Source: Lobosporangium transversale (Eukaryota > Mortierellomycota > Mortierellomycetes > Mortierellales > Mortierellaceae). From it: a stretch of 64,000 nt of DNA. The stretch spans positions 62,001-126,000 of the forward strand of contig NW_019029014.1 of assembly GCF_002105155.1 (NCBI RefSeq), written 5' to 3'. How positions within the stretch are numbered: the first letter of the stretch is position 1; every line of letters begins with the position of its first letter. The notes below the pieces were generated by a model, which saw only the letters and a list, made by a program, of their open reading frames with translations, made no database searches and was not told where the DNA came from. Positions 25,584-36,682 of this stretch are shown piece by piece. A program made the position numbers and the translations under genes.

Positions 25584-27537
25584 AGGTTGAGACTTGATAG
25601 ATTAGTGGCCTTTCGTAAAATGTAATGAGGTAGCTTGCAGAAAGAAAAGTGAAGAGTATATTATTTATTTCAACATCTAATATTAATAAAAAAGTAATAT
25701 TGATCCCGAATTCTTCTTCCGTAGATGTAGAACCGCAACCCTTCAGCCCTCAGTCTTCAGCCCTCAGATCTGCTTAAAGTAGTCTAATATCCTAGCACGT
25801 TTTTTTTCGGTTAATTTATTTGTAGATCCTTTTTCTGCCTAATGGGTTTTGCTATATTTTATTAGTCCCTAAACCTTGACGCGCTCATAGAATAAAATAA
25901 TGAACGCGTCCCATATTCATAATAACTTAATAGCTCATCTGGTGCTTTGATGGCACAAGCAACTACTTCTTCCGTGATCAATTTTCTTTGTGATTAGAGG
26001 TGTGTACTTGTTATTGAATATTTCAAAAGCTCTAATGAAAAGGGTGAGGGATTAATAACCGTTGGTAAGTTAAACATAAATTCACCACATTCACCAACAC
26101 TTCTTAAAGTCATAAGACTATGGAAATATATCGAACACATCGAGACCATGAGCTCAAGACGTAAACGCGCGAAATGACATTACTAAAAAAGAAAGAAAGA
26201 GAGAAAGAAAGGTGCAAAAGATTTCTATTTTTGGGTCATTCGACCGGTCACTGTTGACCAAGGTAATATCCAGATGCGGCTCTAGTAAGGCATACACATG
26301 CATATGTACTTTGACCCTAAAAAATTACGCGAATACTTGCGACAAAACACATTTTAAACATGTACAAGAGCAGTTGCATGCTTACCGTGCAACATTTAAA
26401 TCCTTTATACTAAACATGTATAAAGTTTCTAACAACAGTCATCTTTTTTTTTTTTTTTTTTTTATTTTTTTTATTTTTTATTCGCTCCACAAACAACAAA
26501 TATACACATGTAGACTTACTTACTTGCTTTAAAAGAAGTATATGTGAAAAAACCGGTTTCGATTTTAATTGCTGAAGCTGCTCATGTTCACTGGGCTCAT
26601 TATGATCAATGCTTATGCCATTGTCTGCCTTTCCTTATAGATCCAATACCTTTGTAAAAAAAAAAAAAAAAAAAAAATAACGAAATGAAATGAAATGAAA
26701 GAAGTAAAAAGGAATACATTCATATGCATGTACATACAGTGATATGGATATCAATGTTTGAAATATCATGCACATCCCCATTCACAAATTTGGATTTCAA
26801 GGTGATCATAGCCAATTCTTTGGATGAATTTTACCAGAACAAATAAAAATGCAATACACCATTGCACACCACTGACAAACTGGTATTAATAAAGATTCGA
26901 ACCAACAACAAAAAGAGACATCTAATAGATTTGAACCAGAGAGAGCCTGATGCGTTCGCACTTTTTTTTTTTTTTTTTTTTTTTAAAAAAACGCTCGTGT
27001 CGATGTTGAGCTGTTGCGTACCTGCATGCGTATTTTTTTTTTTTTTTTCTTTTTTTTGGTTCCCATTTATTGACATTGTACAGCAGCATCCATTCGGTCC
27101 ATAGAAAAGAGTCTGTTTTTCCAACAGAATGTGTGAGTGTGAGTGTGTGTAACATCCGTTGCAGGAAGGGGAAATGGGAGGCAGAGGGCGAGGGGGGCAT
27201 GCATGAAGCGATCGAAAAGACGAGTAAAAAAAACATACTTCAGTTGCATTCTCTTTTTCATTGATTTTCTTTCATTCATTGATTCTCATCCTTCATTGAT
27301 TCTCTTCATTGATTTATTCATTCATTTCTCTATTCAAGAAGACACTGTCCAGTTTCTGTCTGTTTGTTGTATTAGAGCATTTTAATAAAAACCTACAGAC
27401 ATACTCTCTTTACTTCATTCTCATAACTAGATTTGTTCTTTCATACACTCTATCTACTCAATCCTGCTCTCTGTACAGCATATTCTCGCCAACTTTATCT
27501 CTTCTTTTCTATACATATCACCATATACCCATTAATA
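25584..27537. other. long spacer between monooxygenases B and C
   Basis: Nearly 2 kb with no supported gene. It holds T or A runs at about 26,443, 26,657, 26,968 and 27,034, a series of ACATGTA/GCATGC-like palindromes between 26,290 and 26,770, and a CATTCATTGATT-rich leader before copy C. No decayed monooxygenase exon was recognised, unlike the later spacers. Confidence 0.4.
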
Positions 27538-29828
27538 ATGTCCGTTCAGGATAGACAGTCCAGTCCTCAGGGTGCAACAGATGGATATAAACCCGGAATA
27601 ATGATTGTGGGTGCTGGCCTTGGAGGACTAACACTAGCCATGCTCTTTGAGCGACTTGGTTATCCTTATCATGTCTTTGAACGCGCCACAAAACTTCGTC
27701 CTCTTGGTATGGAGCTGTTCAATTTCTCATCCACACATTCCGTTCAGTTTAGGAAGATCAATTCTTCCCTTTTTTTTTTTTTTTTTTTTTTTTTTTAGCA
27801 TACTAACACTACGAATGTTAATATTAAACAAAACAGGCTCTGCAATGACGTTGGGGCCAAACATTCTTCCTGTCTTTGAGCAGCTTGGTCTGTTAGAGGA
27901 GATTGAGAAGATGTCTTTCCCTTGTCCAGCTTTGGAGATTTACAACCATGATAACACTAAATTTGGCTCTGTCAAATTAATGGGGCGAAAAGGGTAAAGA
28001 CTTGACTCAAACATTGTTGCTTTCGCAAAAAAAAAAAATTAAGATTAATTTAATAGAAACAGCTTTAGTAACCTCGAAATCTCTGTACCTTTTGGCATGT
28101 GTTTTCTTTTTCTAATGTAATCATGTGACAGGACTGGATATGACAACTTACTGTTTGATAGACCTCAGCTTCATCAATTGTTACTGAGGCAAATACCTCC
28201 TGAAAGGGTTAGTTTTGGGAAAAAAGTGTTGCGGGTAGAAGAACAGGACGATCGAGTGTTCATACATTGCTCCGACAACTCTACATATGAAGGTGATATC
28301 CTCATTGGGGCCGACGGTGCATACAGTGGAGTACGTCAATCTCTTTACCGAAGCTTAAGAGAAAAAGGGCTCCTTCCAAGAGCCGATAGTGAAGATTTTG
28401 CTTTGGCTAATATCTGCATGGTCGGTGTGGCTGATCCACCTAACCCTGAAAAATATCCGCAGCTCAAGGATGACTATTCACATTTTTCAACCACTCTAGG
28501 AGAGAATATGAGAGCCGTAAGTGATTTTTCAACAATCATGCTTAGTCAAATTGACATTATTGCTTATTATTTATTATTTATTTTCTCTTCTTCGTATGAC
28601 CCGATAGTGCACAGTAGTCAGTATCCCAGGGAACCGAGTCTGCTGGTCATTGACTGTACAGCTGTCAAAAGCAGAGGCCAAAGCCCAGCACTTCCGTAAC
28701 TCGGAATGGGGACCTGAATCGAATGAATCTATGATCAAGGAGTTCCAAGATTTGCCCTGTCCATGGGGAGGTACCATGAAGGAGATCATCGAAGCCACCC
28801 CTAAAGACTTGATTTCCAAAGTTTTCTTGGAAGAGAAAATGTTCAAGACATGGTTCCATGGTCGAACAGCTCTTTTAGGTGATGGTAAGGTTAAAGTCAT
28901 GAACACATTAGCCCTTTTTTTTTATGAGTGAATTTCCCATGAAGACCAATTCATCCCATTAACCTTATTTGATATCTGTCTCCTGAACTTTACTTTAAAA
29001 GCATGCCACAAGGTACAGTATAAATATACATAACATCAAGTAGACCGTCAATATGGTTTACACTCAGACCTTTGTTATCTATTATCCTGATATAACTTTT
29101 ACGGTTTACTCTTTTTTTTTTTTTTTTTTTTTTTTTTTGGATCAATTACAACAGATGCTTACTGGAGCCGGCCAAGGTAAAAAAAAAAAAGATAACAACT
29201 TTATGCAATAGCTGTGAAAGGTAAAAACATTATTGACTTTTAATTTATATTTCTTTTTTCTCCCTTTCTTTTTCTATTTCAATAGGTGCTGTCAACGCCA
29301 TGCAGGATGCTGTTGTTTTAGCAAACTGCATCTACAATATGCCCAACACCAGAACCAAGAGTGTCACTGCAGCATTTGGGGAATACTATCGTCAACGATA
29401 TCCCCAAGCAGCTCAAAAGTTCAACGTCAGTAAAGAATGGTCCATGGTGATGTTTGGACAGGTAATGAATGTCTAAAAAAAAAAAAAAAAAGTGTTTTTT
29501 AAAACCTCATAATTCACATGATATCATGTATAAACTTAATTTTAAACTTTTAATTTGTTAATAGACATTTGCAGCAAAAATCACTCGACACATCATGGTG
29601 AACACACCGGATTGGCTGTTCCTCCGGACTCATTCCAGAAACTTTGCTTACCGTCCTCAGCTTGCCTGGCTTCCGCTCGTTGAGAATCGTGGGCCGCTAC
29701 CTGTGCACCCACAGGAGGGTGTTCGAAAACCACTCTCACAAAGACCCATCCTACAATCACGATCGTCCACAAATACCGCGGCAACAATTGAAGGACAGGA
29801 ACAAGCAGCACAAGCAGAGGCGGTTTAG
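27538..29828 (+). CDS. FAD-dependent monooxygenase C (group A)
   Basis: Eight exons: 27538-27706, 27837-27993, 28132-28516, 28608-28884, 29002-29012, 29155-29176, 29286-29461, 29565-29828; 486 residues. It shows GAGLGG (Gly25, Gly27, Gly30), GADGAYS and GDACHK-MLTGAGQ-GAVNAMQDA. In the GD motif the usual Pro of MLPGAGQ is Thr. The last exon is longer than in the other copies and ends in a Gln/Ala/Thr-rich tail of about 30 residues. The first intron contains a perfect TACTAAC branch point. The two 3'-tail fragments further right resemble exons 7 and 8 of this copy (TNTRTKSVTAAF-type and TFAAKITRHIM-type stretches), so C or a close relative seeded them. Confidence 0.92.
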
Positions 29829-30393
29829 ATTGAAAGTTAGAGTTATGACAGGGTTACAACATACATCTTTACATCTTATGTATACTATATACATTTATTT
29901 CCAAATAGCATTCTCGCATTTTTATTTTTATTTTTATTTTTATTTTTATTTTTATTATTATTTTTTGTAGAATAAATACACGCTTGAATAAAATTACAAC
30001 TATGATATACGCCGCCATGTCCACATGTATGCTTTTACTTGGATTGTTGACCATGAAAAGAGCCGTTGGAACCAAGAAAAATTGAAATCTACTTCATTGG
30101 ATAGATCTCTTCTTCCATTCTTTCTTTCTCTCCCATCTTCTCTTTTTTTCCTCTTTTTCCTTCTTCGTCTTCTTCTTGCTCTCCTTTTCTTTTCTCTTTA
30201 TTTACCTATTTACTGCCACAGGATTCTGAAAGATATTCTCAACTTTGGAACGAACTTTCACTTTTTCTAGCAACCTTTGGAGGCAGCATAAAAGAAAAAA
30301 ATGCCGCGACGTCATGAGAAAAACTCATGATGCTTTTTTTTTTTTTTTTTTTTTTTTAATTATTTATTTTATCGTGGATAAAACTAGCATGGC
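29829..30393. other. spacer between monooxygenase C and pseudogene D
   Basis: AT-rich stretch with a pentanucleotide repeat (TTTTA units at about 29,919-29,954), a CT-rich block at 30,110-30,200 and a T-run near 30,334. Exons 1-3 of pseudogene D are absent here, so D lacks its 5' part rather than having it hidden in this spacer. Confidence 0.5.
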
Positions 30394-31512
30394 ATGGCGA
30401 ACATTCCTAATTCCTAGCAAGCATGTGTACTGGTACCTGTGCAAATGGCTCACAATGTCTGAGATCAAGACCCAGAAGTTTCGAACGCAGAATGGGGTCC
30501 TGAAGCGGCCGATAGCATGATCAAGGAACTTGAGGATGTTGCTTGTCCATGGGAAGGAACTATGGGTGACATCATCCATGCAGTCCCCAGAAACTTGACC
30601 TCAGAGGCCTTTTTGAAAGGAAAGGCTTTCCAAACCTGGTTCCATGGACGGACTCTCCTCCTTGATGGTAGAAAGGAAAAAAAAAAAAAAAAAAAAAAAA
30701 AAAAAGCATATTATGCTATTTGCGTAAGTAACGTTATACTGTACTGACACCATATAACTCATGTGCATTTACTCCATGCAACATTGAGCAAACAGCATGC
30801 CATAAGGCGAGGAACCGAAAATGGAAAAGTTTCACTGATGACAACGTAACTCATCCTCTGATCAACTTTTATTATTTATATTGTTATTATTATTATTAAT
30901 GCTTCATGTACTGATCAATAGATGCTTCCAGGAGCTGACCTTGGCAAAGGGAAAGAGAAAAAAGAATGTATTTCGTTGCTCGTCTATGTTCATTCACTTT
31001 ATGAATAAGTGCTCATTGACGTTCTCTTTATGTTACTACAGGCACAATGAATGCGATGCATGGTGCAATTGCACTTGCTAACTGGAAAACAACAGCCTCA
31101 AAAGCATTGCGGCTGCCTTCCAGGACTACTACCGCCAATGTTACTCTCGCGTACTGAACGCATTCCAGAGAAGCTCCACATGGCCTCAAGTTTCCTACGG
31201 TCAGATGTGCAATAACACATGTTTAAATGTATACCATGATATGCTAAGGAAACCTGGTCATTGTTACTAGCCATCCGCTTGAGATTACAAACATGGACTC
31301 GCTTCATCTACTACTAGACATGAAATGAACAGTTGTTGCATCGGGCGATGGTAAACTACATCTCTACTTGGATGCAGATCGAGCGGATACAAAAGAGTGC
31401 ACATGCATGGCTTTCACTCATCCATACGCGCGGTTCCATACCCATGCTGCCGCAGGAATGCAAGCGAAAAGGTGATCTTTTCCTCCTGGAGGGGAATGGA
31501 ATTGACTCATGT
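30394..31512 (+). pseudogene. monooxygenase pseudogene D (exons 4-8 only)
   Basis: Remnant of a copy most like E. Exon 4 (about 30394-30667) has lost one base near 30,485 after the CGA codon, shifting the frame. The 11-nt micro-exon (30796-30806) is intact but its donor is GC. The 22-nt exon (30922-30943) reads GAD instead of GAG. Exon 7 (from 31042) lacks 13 bases after the LAN codons. Exon 8 begins at about 31318 with ACATGA where intact copies have ACATGG, turning the conserved Trp into a stop. Exons 1-3, with the Gly-rich FAD motif, are missing. It is clearly dead. Confidence 0.88.
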
Positions 31513-31889
31513 GCATAGTCTCATAATCTACTGTAGAGAATAATTGCATGGGAGTTGATACTCTCTAGGTTAAAGATAAGCTGCTGTGCGAAAAGAACTG
31601 GATCCGAGCCCCTTGGTTCTTCGATATCCAATACTTTTAGTCACTTTCTATTTTCCTTCAAGTTGAGGCAACTGATATGAAAAGAGAAAGATGACTGCTT
31701 CCGCTAGGTCTCCTGATCGTAGAATGCGGTATACAAATCCTCCAGGCGTGTGTCAGAAAAAAGAGAAATATTAGATTAAAGCTAATATTCATAAATCTGA
31801 ATGTCTGTGTCTGTGCCATTGGCAATCGATTGTCATGCATGTATGCCAGGAAATAAAAATAAAATAAAAATAAAAATAAAAAAAACAAG

Positions 31890-32320
31890 CCTGCATTATC
31901 GACGCCATGCAGGATGCTATTGTTCTAGCAAGCTGTATCTACAACAAGTCTAACACCAAAACCAAGAGTGTCACTGCATTTGGCGAATACTATCGTTAAT
32001 GACATTCTCAAGTAGCTCAAAAATTCAATAAAAAATGGCCCTTGTACATGTTTGAACAGGCAATGAATGTCTGTAAAAAAAGATGAGTACTTTAAAACTG
32101 AATAATCCAGATGAATTGGTACATTGAGTGTTAATTTACTAAGTTTTAAATACTTTGCTCTATTCTTTAGACATTTGCAGCAAAGATTATTAGAACATCA
32201 TGGTGAATACACCAGACTGACTATTCCTTAGTCTGGGCTTGCCCCAGGAACTTTGCTTAACATCCCCAGGCTGCCTAGCTTCCGCTCATTGTGAAGCGGT
32301 CCCTGTACATGCGCAAGAGA
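31890..32320 (+). pseudogene. 3'-tail fragment of a C-like monooxygenase (copy 1)
   Basis: Two decayed exons. About 31890-32061 matches exon 7 of copy C (Ala-Met-Gln-Asp-Ala, then a Thr-Lys-Ser-Val-Thr stretch) but contains internal stops and a GC donor. About 32172-32320 matches exon 8 of copy C, with stops and small indels. Nothing of exons 1-6 precedes it; instead there is a T/A-rich spacer. A second fragment with the same boundaries lies at 42,630-43,045, so the fragment existed before the unit was duplicated. Confidence 0.82.
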
Positions 32321-32807
32321 TTGTTTAAAGGCATATGTATAAAGATGTTCTACAAACACACAATTGAAAACTCTTTCTTGAAGTGTAACATTACATTCTC
32401 TCTGTGCCATTGCTCTCATCTTCCCTCTCCACCACCATCCCTCCACCAACCCACATTTTAATCACTGAGGATACATCCCATACACATGAAAGGAGCCGTT
32501 GCAATAAAGGGGGATTAAAATTCATCTCATTGGGTTGATTAAATTGATAATAGTCAGCAACATTAGGGGACTTGCAGCCCATACTTTTAGAAAGAATCAC
32601 TTTAGTAGGCTTATCTTTCCCCTTCCTACATGTTGCGCCCTGCCTTAATTCATTGAAGAGCAGAGGCGGGTAGATCAAGGGTTGGGGATATGCAAGTTGT
32701 TAATAAATGTGGATTGTCTGGCATGAATTTCTTCCTTCTTTCCTTCCTTCCTTTCTTTCTAATCCTGGAAAATAGCCATCCCTGTCCTTCCCCTTCCCCT
32801 CATCATC
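32321..32807. other. upstream region of monooxygenase E
   Basis: Promoter-side spacer. Large parts align by eye with 43,046-43,542 upstream of copy F (for example GAAGTGTAACATTACAT and the stretch AGTCAGCAACATTA) but with many differences, and part of it is recognisable again at about 47,000-47,400 before pseudogene H. No gene is seen. It ends in a CT-rich leader. Confidence 0.55.
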
Positions 32808-33841
32808 ATGTCTGAACCTGTAGCCATCGCCACCTCACCAGAACATATTCCGGGGGTGATAATTGTCGGTGCTGGTATCGGAGGCTTGTTGCTCGGTACA
32901 ATCTTAGAAAGGCTCGGATATCCGTATCGTATTCTCGAACGGGCTACAGAAATGCGATCACTAGGTAAAGCGCTTAACAAGGTTAAAAAAAATAAAAATA
33001 AAAAAAGATTGTTAAATCTCACTATCGCAACTTTTCGTTATTATAAATGTCGTTAGGATCTGCCATGACATTATCGGCAAGTGTGTTGCCAGTCTTTGAA
33101 CAGCTCGGACTGTTGGAGGAACTGAAAAAGATTTCATTCCCTTGTTACTTGCTTGACTTTTACACCTCCAACCGAGGTTTCTACGGCGCCATCAATATGG
33201 AGACTCGGAAAGGGTAATAATAAAAGCGGCGGTGAAGCATGAAGATTTTTTATTTTTTATTTTTTATTTTTTTGATAGCATAAAACAATATTACTGACCC
33301 TATGCTTATCCTTTCATTAAATACCATGGACATAATACTTGAACAACAATGGATACAATTCAATGGTTAAAAAATAAAGCTATACAGGATATGATACCTA
33401 CATCTTCTCTCGCCCAGAACTGCACGAGCTCCTACGAAAACAGATCCCAGAGCACAAAATCAGCCTTGGTAAACGAGTGCTCCGGACCGAGGAAATAGGC
33501 GGAAGAGTGTCGGTGCATTGTGGAGATGGGACTACATGGGAAGGCGATATCCTTGTAGGTGCAGATGGCGCTTACAGTGGAGTCCGCCAAAGCCTATATA
33601 AGCGTTTAGAGGAACAAGGTATTAGTCTTCCAAAAGGTGATTCAGAGGACTTTACAATTGCCAACCTCTGTATGGTCGGAGTATCAGAGCCACAAAACCC
33701 TGCAAAGTATACTATACTCAAGGATGAGTTTTCACATTTCTCAACAACCTTTGGAAGCAAGGGTGTGGTATGTATCTTTCCCAAAAAGCAGAAAGAACAA
33801 TCGATATATTGCGGTATGAGAAATGATGAATAACACTTTAA

Positions 33842-33872
<31 letters not shown>

Positions 33873-33977
33873 AAAAAAGTGCAGTGTGGTGAGTGTTCCT
33901 GGAAAACGTGTATGCTGGTACCTGAACAAGCAGCTCACAGCAGCTGAAGCCAAGACCCAAAAGTTCCGAAACACAGA
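32798..33977 (+). repeat. conversion tract, left copy (matches 43,533-44,712)
   Basis: About 1,180 bases from just before the ATG of E to the middle of exon 4 match copy F with no difference found by eye, at a constant offset of 10,735. The identity covers three introns and a 27-base T run of equal length. It stops abruptly: upstream sequence differs within a few bases, and from 33,978 on differences appear every few codons. Confidence 0.85.
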
Positions 33978-35001
33978 GTGGGGTCCTGAATCGATCGATA
34001 GTATGATCAAGGAATTTGAGGATGTTGCTTGTCCATGGGGAGGAACTTTGGGTGAGATCATTCATGCAACCCCCAGAAACTTGATCTCGAAGGTCTTTTT
34101 GGAAGAAAAGGTTTTTGAAACCTGGTTCCATGGTCGAACTGTTCTCCTTGGTGATGGTAAGAGAAATAGAAAAAAATGCACATTGTGCTGTTTGAGCAAG
34201 TACACGCCATATTGTACTGGCACCATATAACTCATGTACTGTACATTTACTCCATGCAACATTGAGCGGATAGCATGCCATAAGGTGAGAAAAAACTCTT
34301 TGAAAAATGGAAATGCTTTACTGTGACACTGTAGCTAATCCTCTGATCACATTTTTTTATATCCTATGTGTCAATTAATAGATGCTTCCAGGAGCTGGTC
34401 TAGGTATGTTTAAAAGAAAAGAAAAGGATTGCATTTCATCGTTTGTATATGCTCTTTCGTTATTACTCTTATGTGTTTATTGACATTCTCTTCCATCTTT
34501 TTCGTGTTAAAACAGGCGCAGTGAATGCGATGCAAGATGCGATTGTGCTAGCCAACTGTATCTACAACATGGAAGATAACAGCCTCAAAAGCATTACAGC
34601 TGCCTTCCAGGACTACTATCGCCAACGTCACTCCCGCGCACTGAACGCATTTCAGAGAAGCTCTACATGGTCTCAGGTTTTCTACGGTCTGGTATGCAAA
34701 AGCACATATTTAAATGTACACCATGGTATGCTAAGAAACCAAGCCATTGTTACTGACCATCCGCTTGGCATTACAATCATGGGCTCGCTTCACCTACTAT
34801 TAGACATGGAAGGAACGGTTATTGCGTCAGGTGATGATGAACTACATCCCAACCTGGGTGCATGATCGAATGGATGTAAAAGAATCTGCATATCGTCCCC
34901 AAATCGCATGGCTTCCACTCATCCCTGCCCGCGGATCTCTAGCCATGCTTCCCCAGGAAGGCAAGCGAATAGAAGATAATGAAAATGTCACAGCCATATA
35001 A
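32808..35001 (+). CDS. FAD-dependent monooxygenase E (group A)
   Basis: Eight exons: 32808-32964, 33057-33213, 33380-33767, 33880-34156, 34274-34284, 34382-34403, 34516-34691, 34804-35001; 461 residues. It has GAGIGG (Gly21, Gly23, Gly26), GADGAYS near residues 165-171 and GDACHK-MLPGAGL-GAVNAMQDA at about 325-346. The usual Gln of the GAGQG turn is Leu, shared with F. Exon 3 opens three bases earlier than in B or C, adding one residue before TGYD. The exon 4 acceptor follows a T27 run and an A-run. From ten bases before the ATG to about 33,977 it is identical, introns included, to copy F. It lies directly left of the transposon. Confidence 0.92.
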
Positions 35002-35299
35002 TTATCAAAAAGAAAAAAAAAAAAAAAAAAAAAAACTACCGAGAAAGGAGTTGATTCGTATGTACATAGTCTCATAGTCAACTGTAGAAACATTTTCATG
35101 ATTATCGATATTACCCAGACTACAAACAAGCTGCTGTGCGAAAAAAACTGAATCAGAGCCCATGGCCTGTGAATTTGTACTTCACGCCTTCAAGTCTGTG
35201 CAACCGTTTAGATTTGAATTTGATGGAAGATTGATAGTTCTATTTGTTAGTGAGAGCCTCCGGACGAGTCAAACAAAGCACATGTGCTGTATAGAAATG
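35002..35299. other. spacer between monooxygenase E and the transposon
   Basis: 3' flank of copy E. The block GCTGCTGTGCGAAA near 35,130 recurs after pseudogene D (about 31,583) and after copy F (about 45,870), marking the repeating unit of the array. It ends at the left end of the transposon in a TATATA tract. Confidence 0.5.
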
Positions 35300-36656
35300 T
35301 ATATATAGCCCGTTTCATTTGGTCACGATACCTTATATTTTTTAAATTGATTGAATAGACTCAAGCGAAAATTGAATTGTATTGAATAGCAACTCTAAAT
35401 CCGATGTCGTTCGCTACTTGCAAGCTTGGCTCGCTGTCCTCTATTTGCACGCCGAGCGACGGAAGAGGTCAGTGGCTTTGACGTTGAATAACTGTTATGC
35501 GTCACTATGTTTTGCTTCCTTACCTTCACTCTAGCTCTCACGCAACACAATCAAACATGATGATCGTCAAATTCACAGAGTTCCATCAAGTAAGTAATAG
35601 ACTATCTTTTTTTTATCATTTACCTGCGCTTCCTAATTATTTGTGAGTAATCTCTGGTTTCTTACGATGAATAGACGCGGAATCTTTCGATCCAATGAGA
35701 ACATCGCAGCTTCCTTCTCCCTTTTCTTTTTTTTGACCTTGGAGGTCGTTACAAGGAGACGCCAGATGTTCTGCTGATTCGAACTGGCCACTACCCATAG
35801 TGGGGAAACTTTTTGAGCAGGTCTTTGACCTTGTGCAAAAGTTTCAGCCCTCCGGTTTTAAAAAGATTCTGTCAAGCATCTGAGTCTTTTCTTTTTTTTA
35901 TATTTTCTTTTTCTTTTTCTATGGCTGCTGAGGGATATACGAAGGGACGCCGGATGCTCTGCTGATTCGAACTGGCCACTACCCATAGTGGGGAAACTTT
36001 TTGAGCAGGTCTTTGACCTTGTGCAAAAGTTTCAGCCCTCCGGTTTTAAAAAGATTCTGTCAAGCATCTGAGTCTTTTCTTTTTTTTATATTTTCTTTTT
36101 CTTTTTCTATGGCTGCTGAGGGATATACGAAGAGACGCCAGACATCTCACTGATTCGTTAACTGCCCACTATTTATAGTGATGGAAACTCTTGGTCTTTG
36201 ACCCTGGTTTCAGCAACCCAGTCGTATCGAATCTCAAGGGTTCTGGCTCTATTTCTTTTTTTTTTCTATTTTTTTTTTCCCCCTCCAAGACATGGTTCCG
36301 CCTTGGTTCTTGCTATCTCCTGCCAGCTCGCCAGGTCTGACCACAAGTTGCCGTCTGTTCTCCGTCGCGGAAAATGGATAATATGATTATTTTTTTGCAT
36401 GGTATTACAAACGCAAGGCCTTTATTCAAACCTACAACATGCAACTCGACATCGAGACCAATTTTAACCATCATATATACTCTGAAGTAATATTAGGCCA
36501 ACCAAGATTTTACCCATTCGCACACTCGGATTCTTAGCAGCTGTCGGGCCGCGGTTTTTGTCGAGGCGTGGATGAGGATATCGTGGGCAAGACTCTCAAC
36601 AATGTTTATATTTCGTTGGAATAACAAAAAGCATCAAGCATTAAAGTCGAATAACA
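35300..36656 (+). repeat. left terminal inverted repeat of the transposon (1,357 bp)
   Basis: Reverse complement of 40,930-42,286. It contains two full and one partial copy of a 188-bp tandem repeat. A short 62-codon open frame at 36,198-36,386 is identical in the other arm and resembles nothing known. A small ATG-GTAAGT pair near 35,555-35,590 could be the start of a short spliced transcript but yields only about 18 codons. Confidence 0.9.
35759..36220 (+). repeat. 188-bp tandem repeats in the left inverted repeat
   Basis: Units start at 35,759, 35,947 and 36,135, a spacing of exactly 188 bp. The first two are nearly identical; the third is diverged and truncated. Each has a small palindrome: CCACTA-CCCA-TAGTGG in units 1 and 2, CACTA-TTTA-TAGTG in unit 3. 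The palindrome stays intact while the surrounding sequence changes, as expected for a protein-binding or hairpin site. Confidence 0.85.
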
Positions 36657-36682
36657 CAATAAACAATCCTAAATGAAGCAAT

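Noticed and set aside
26900-26945. tRNA-like B-box (GGTTCGAATCT on the minus strand)
   Set aside because: No matching A-box or cloverleaf arms could be found around it.
33388-33400. Alternative exon 3 acceptor (TATACAG) in E, F and the equivalent TACAG in A
   Set aside because: Using it creates an immediate TGA stop; the AG a few bases upstream keeps the frame and the TGYD motif.
34692-34803. Continuation of E exon 7 into the following open frame
   Set aside because: Reading through gives a protein unlike the family; splicing at GTATGC to the TTAG acceptor restores the TWKERL...RPQIAWLPL end seen in B and C.
36198-36386. 62-codon open frame in the left inverted repeat
   Set aside because: It is conserved only because both arms are copies of each other; it has a poly-T-derived hydrophobic stretch and no known likeness.
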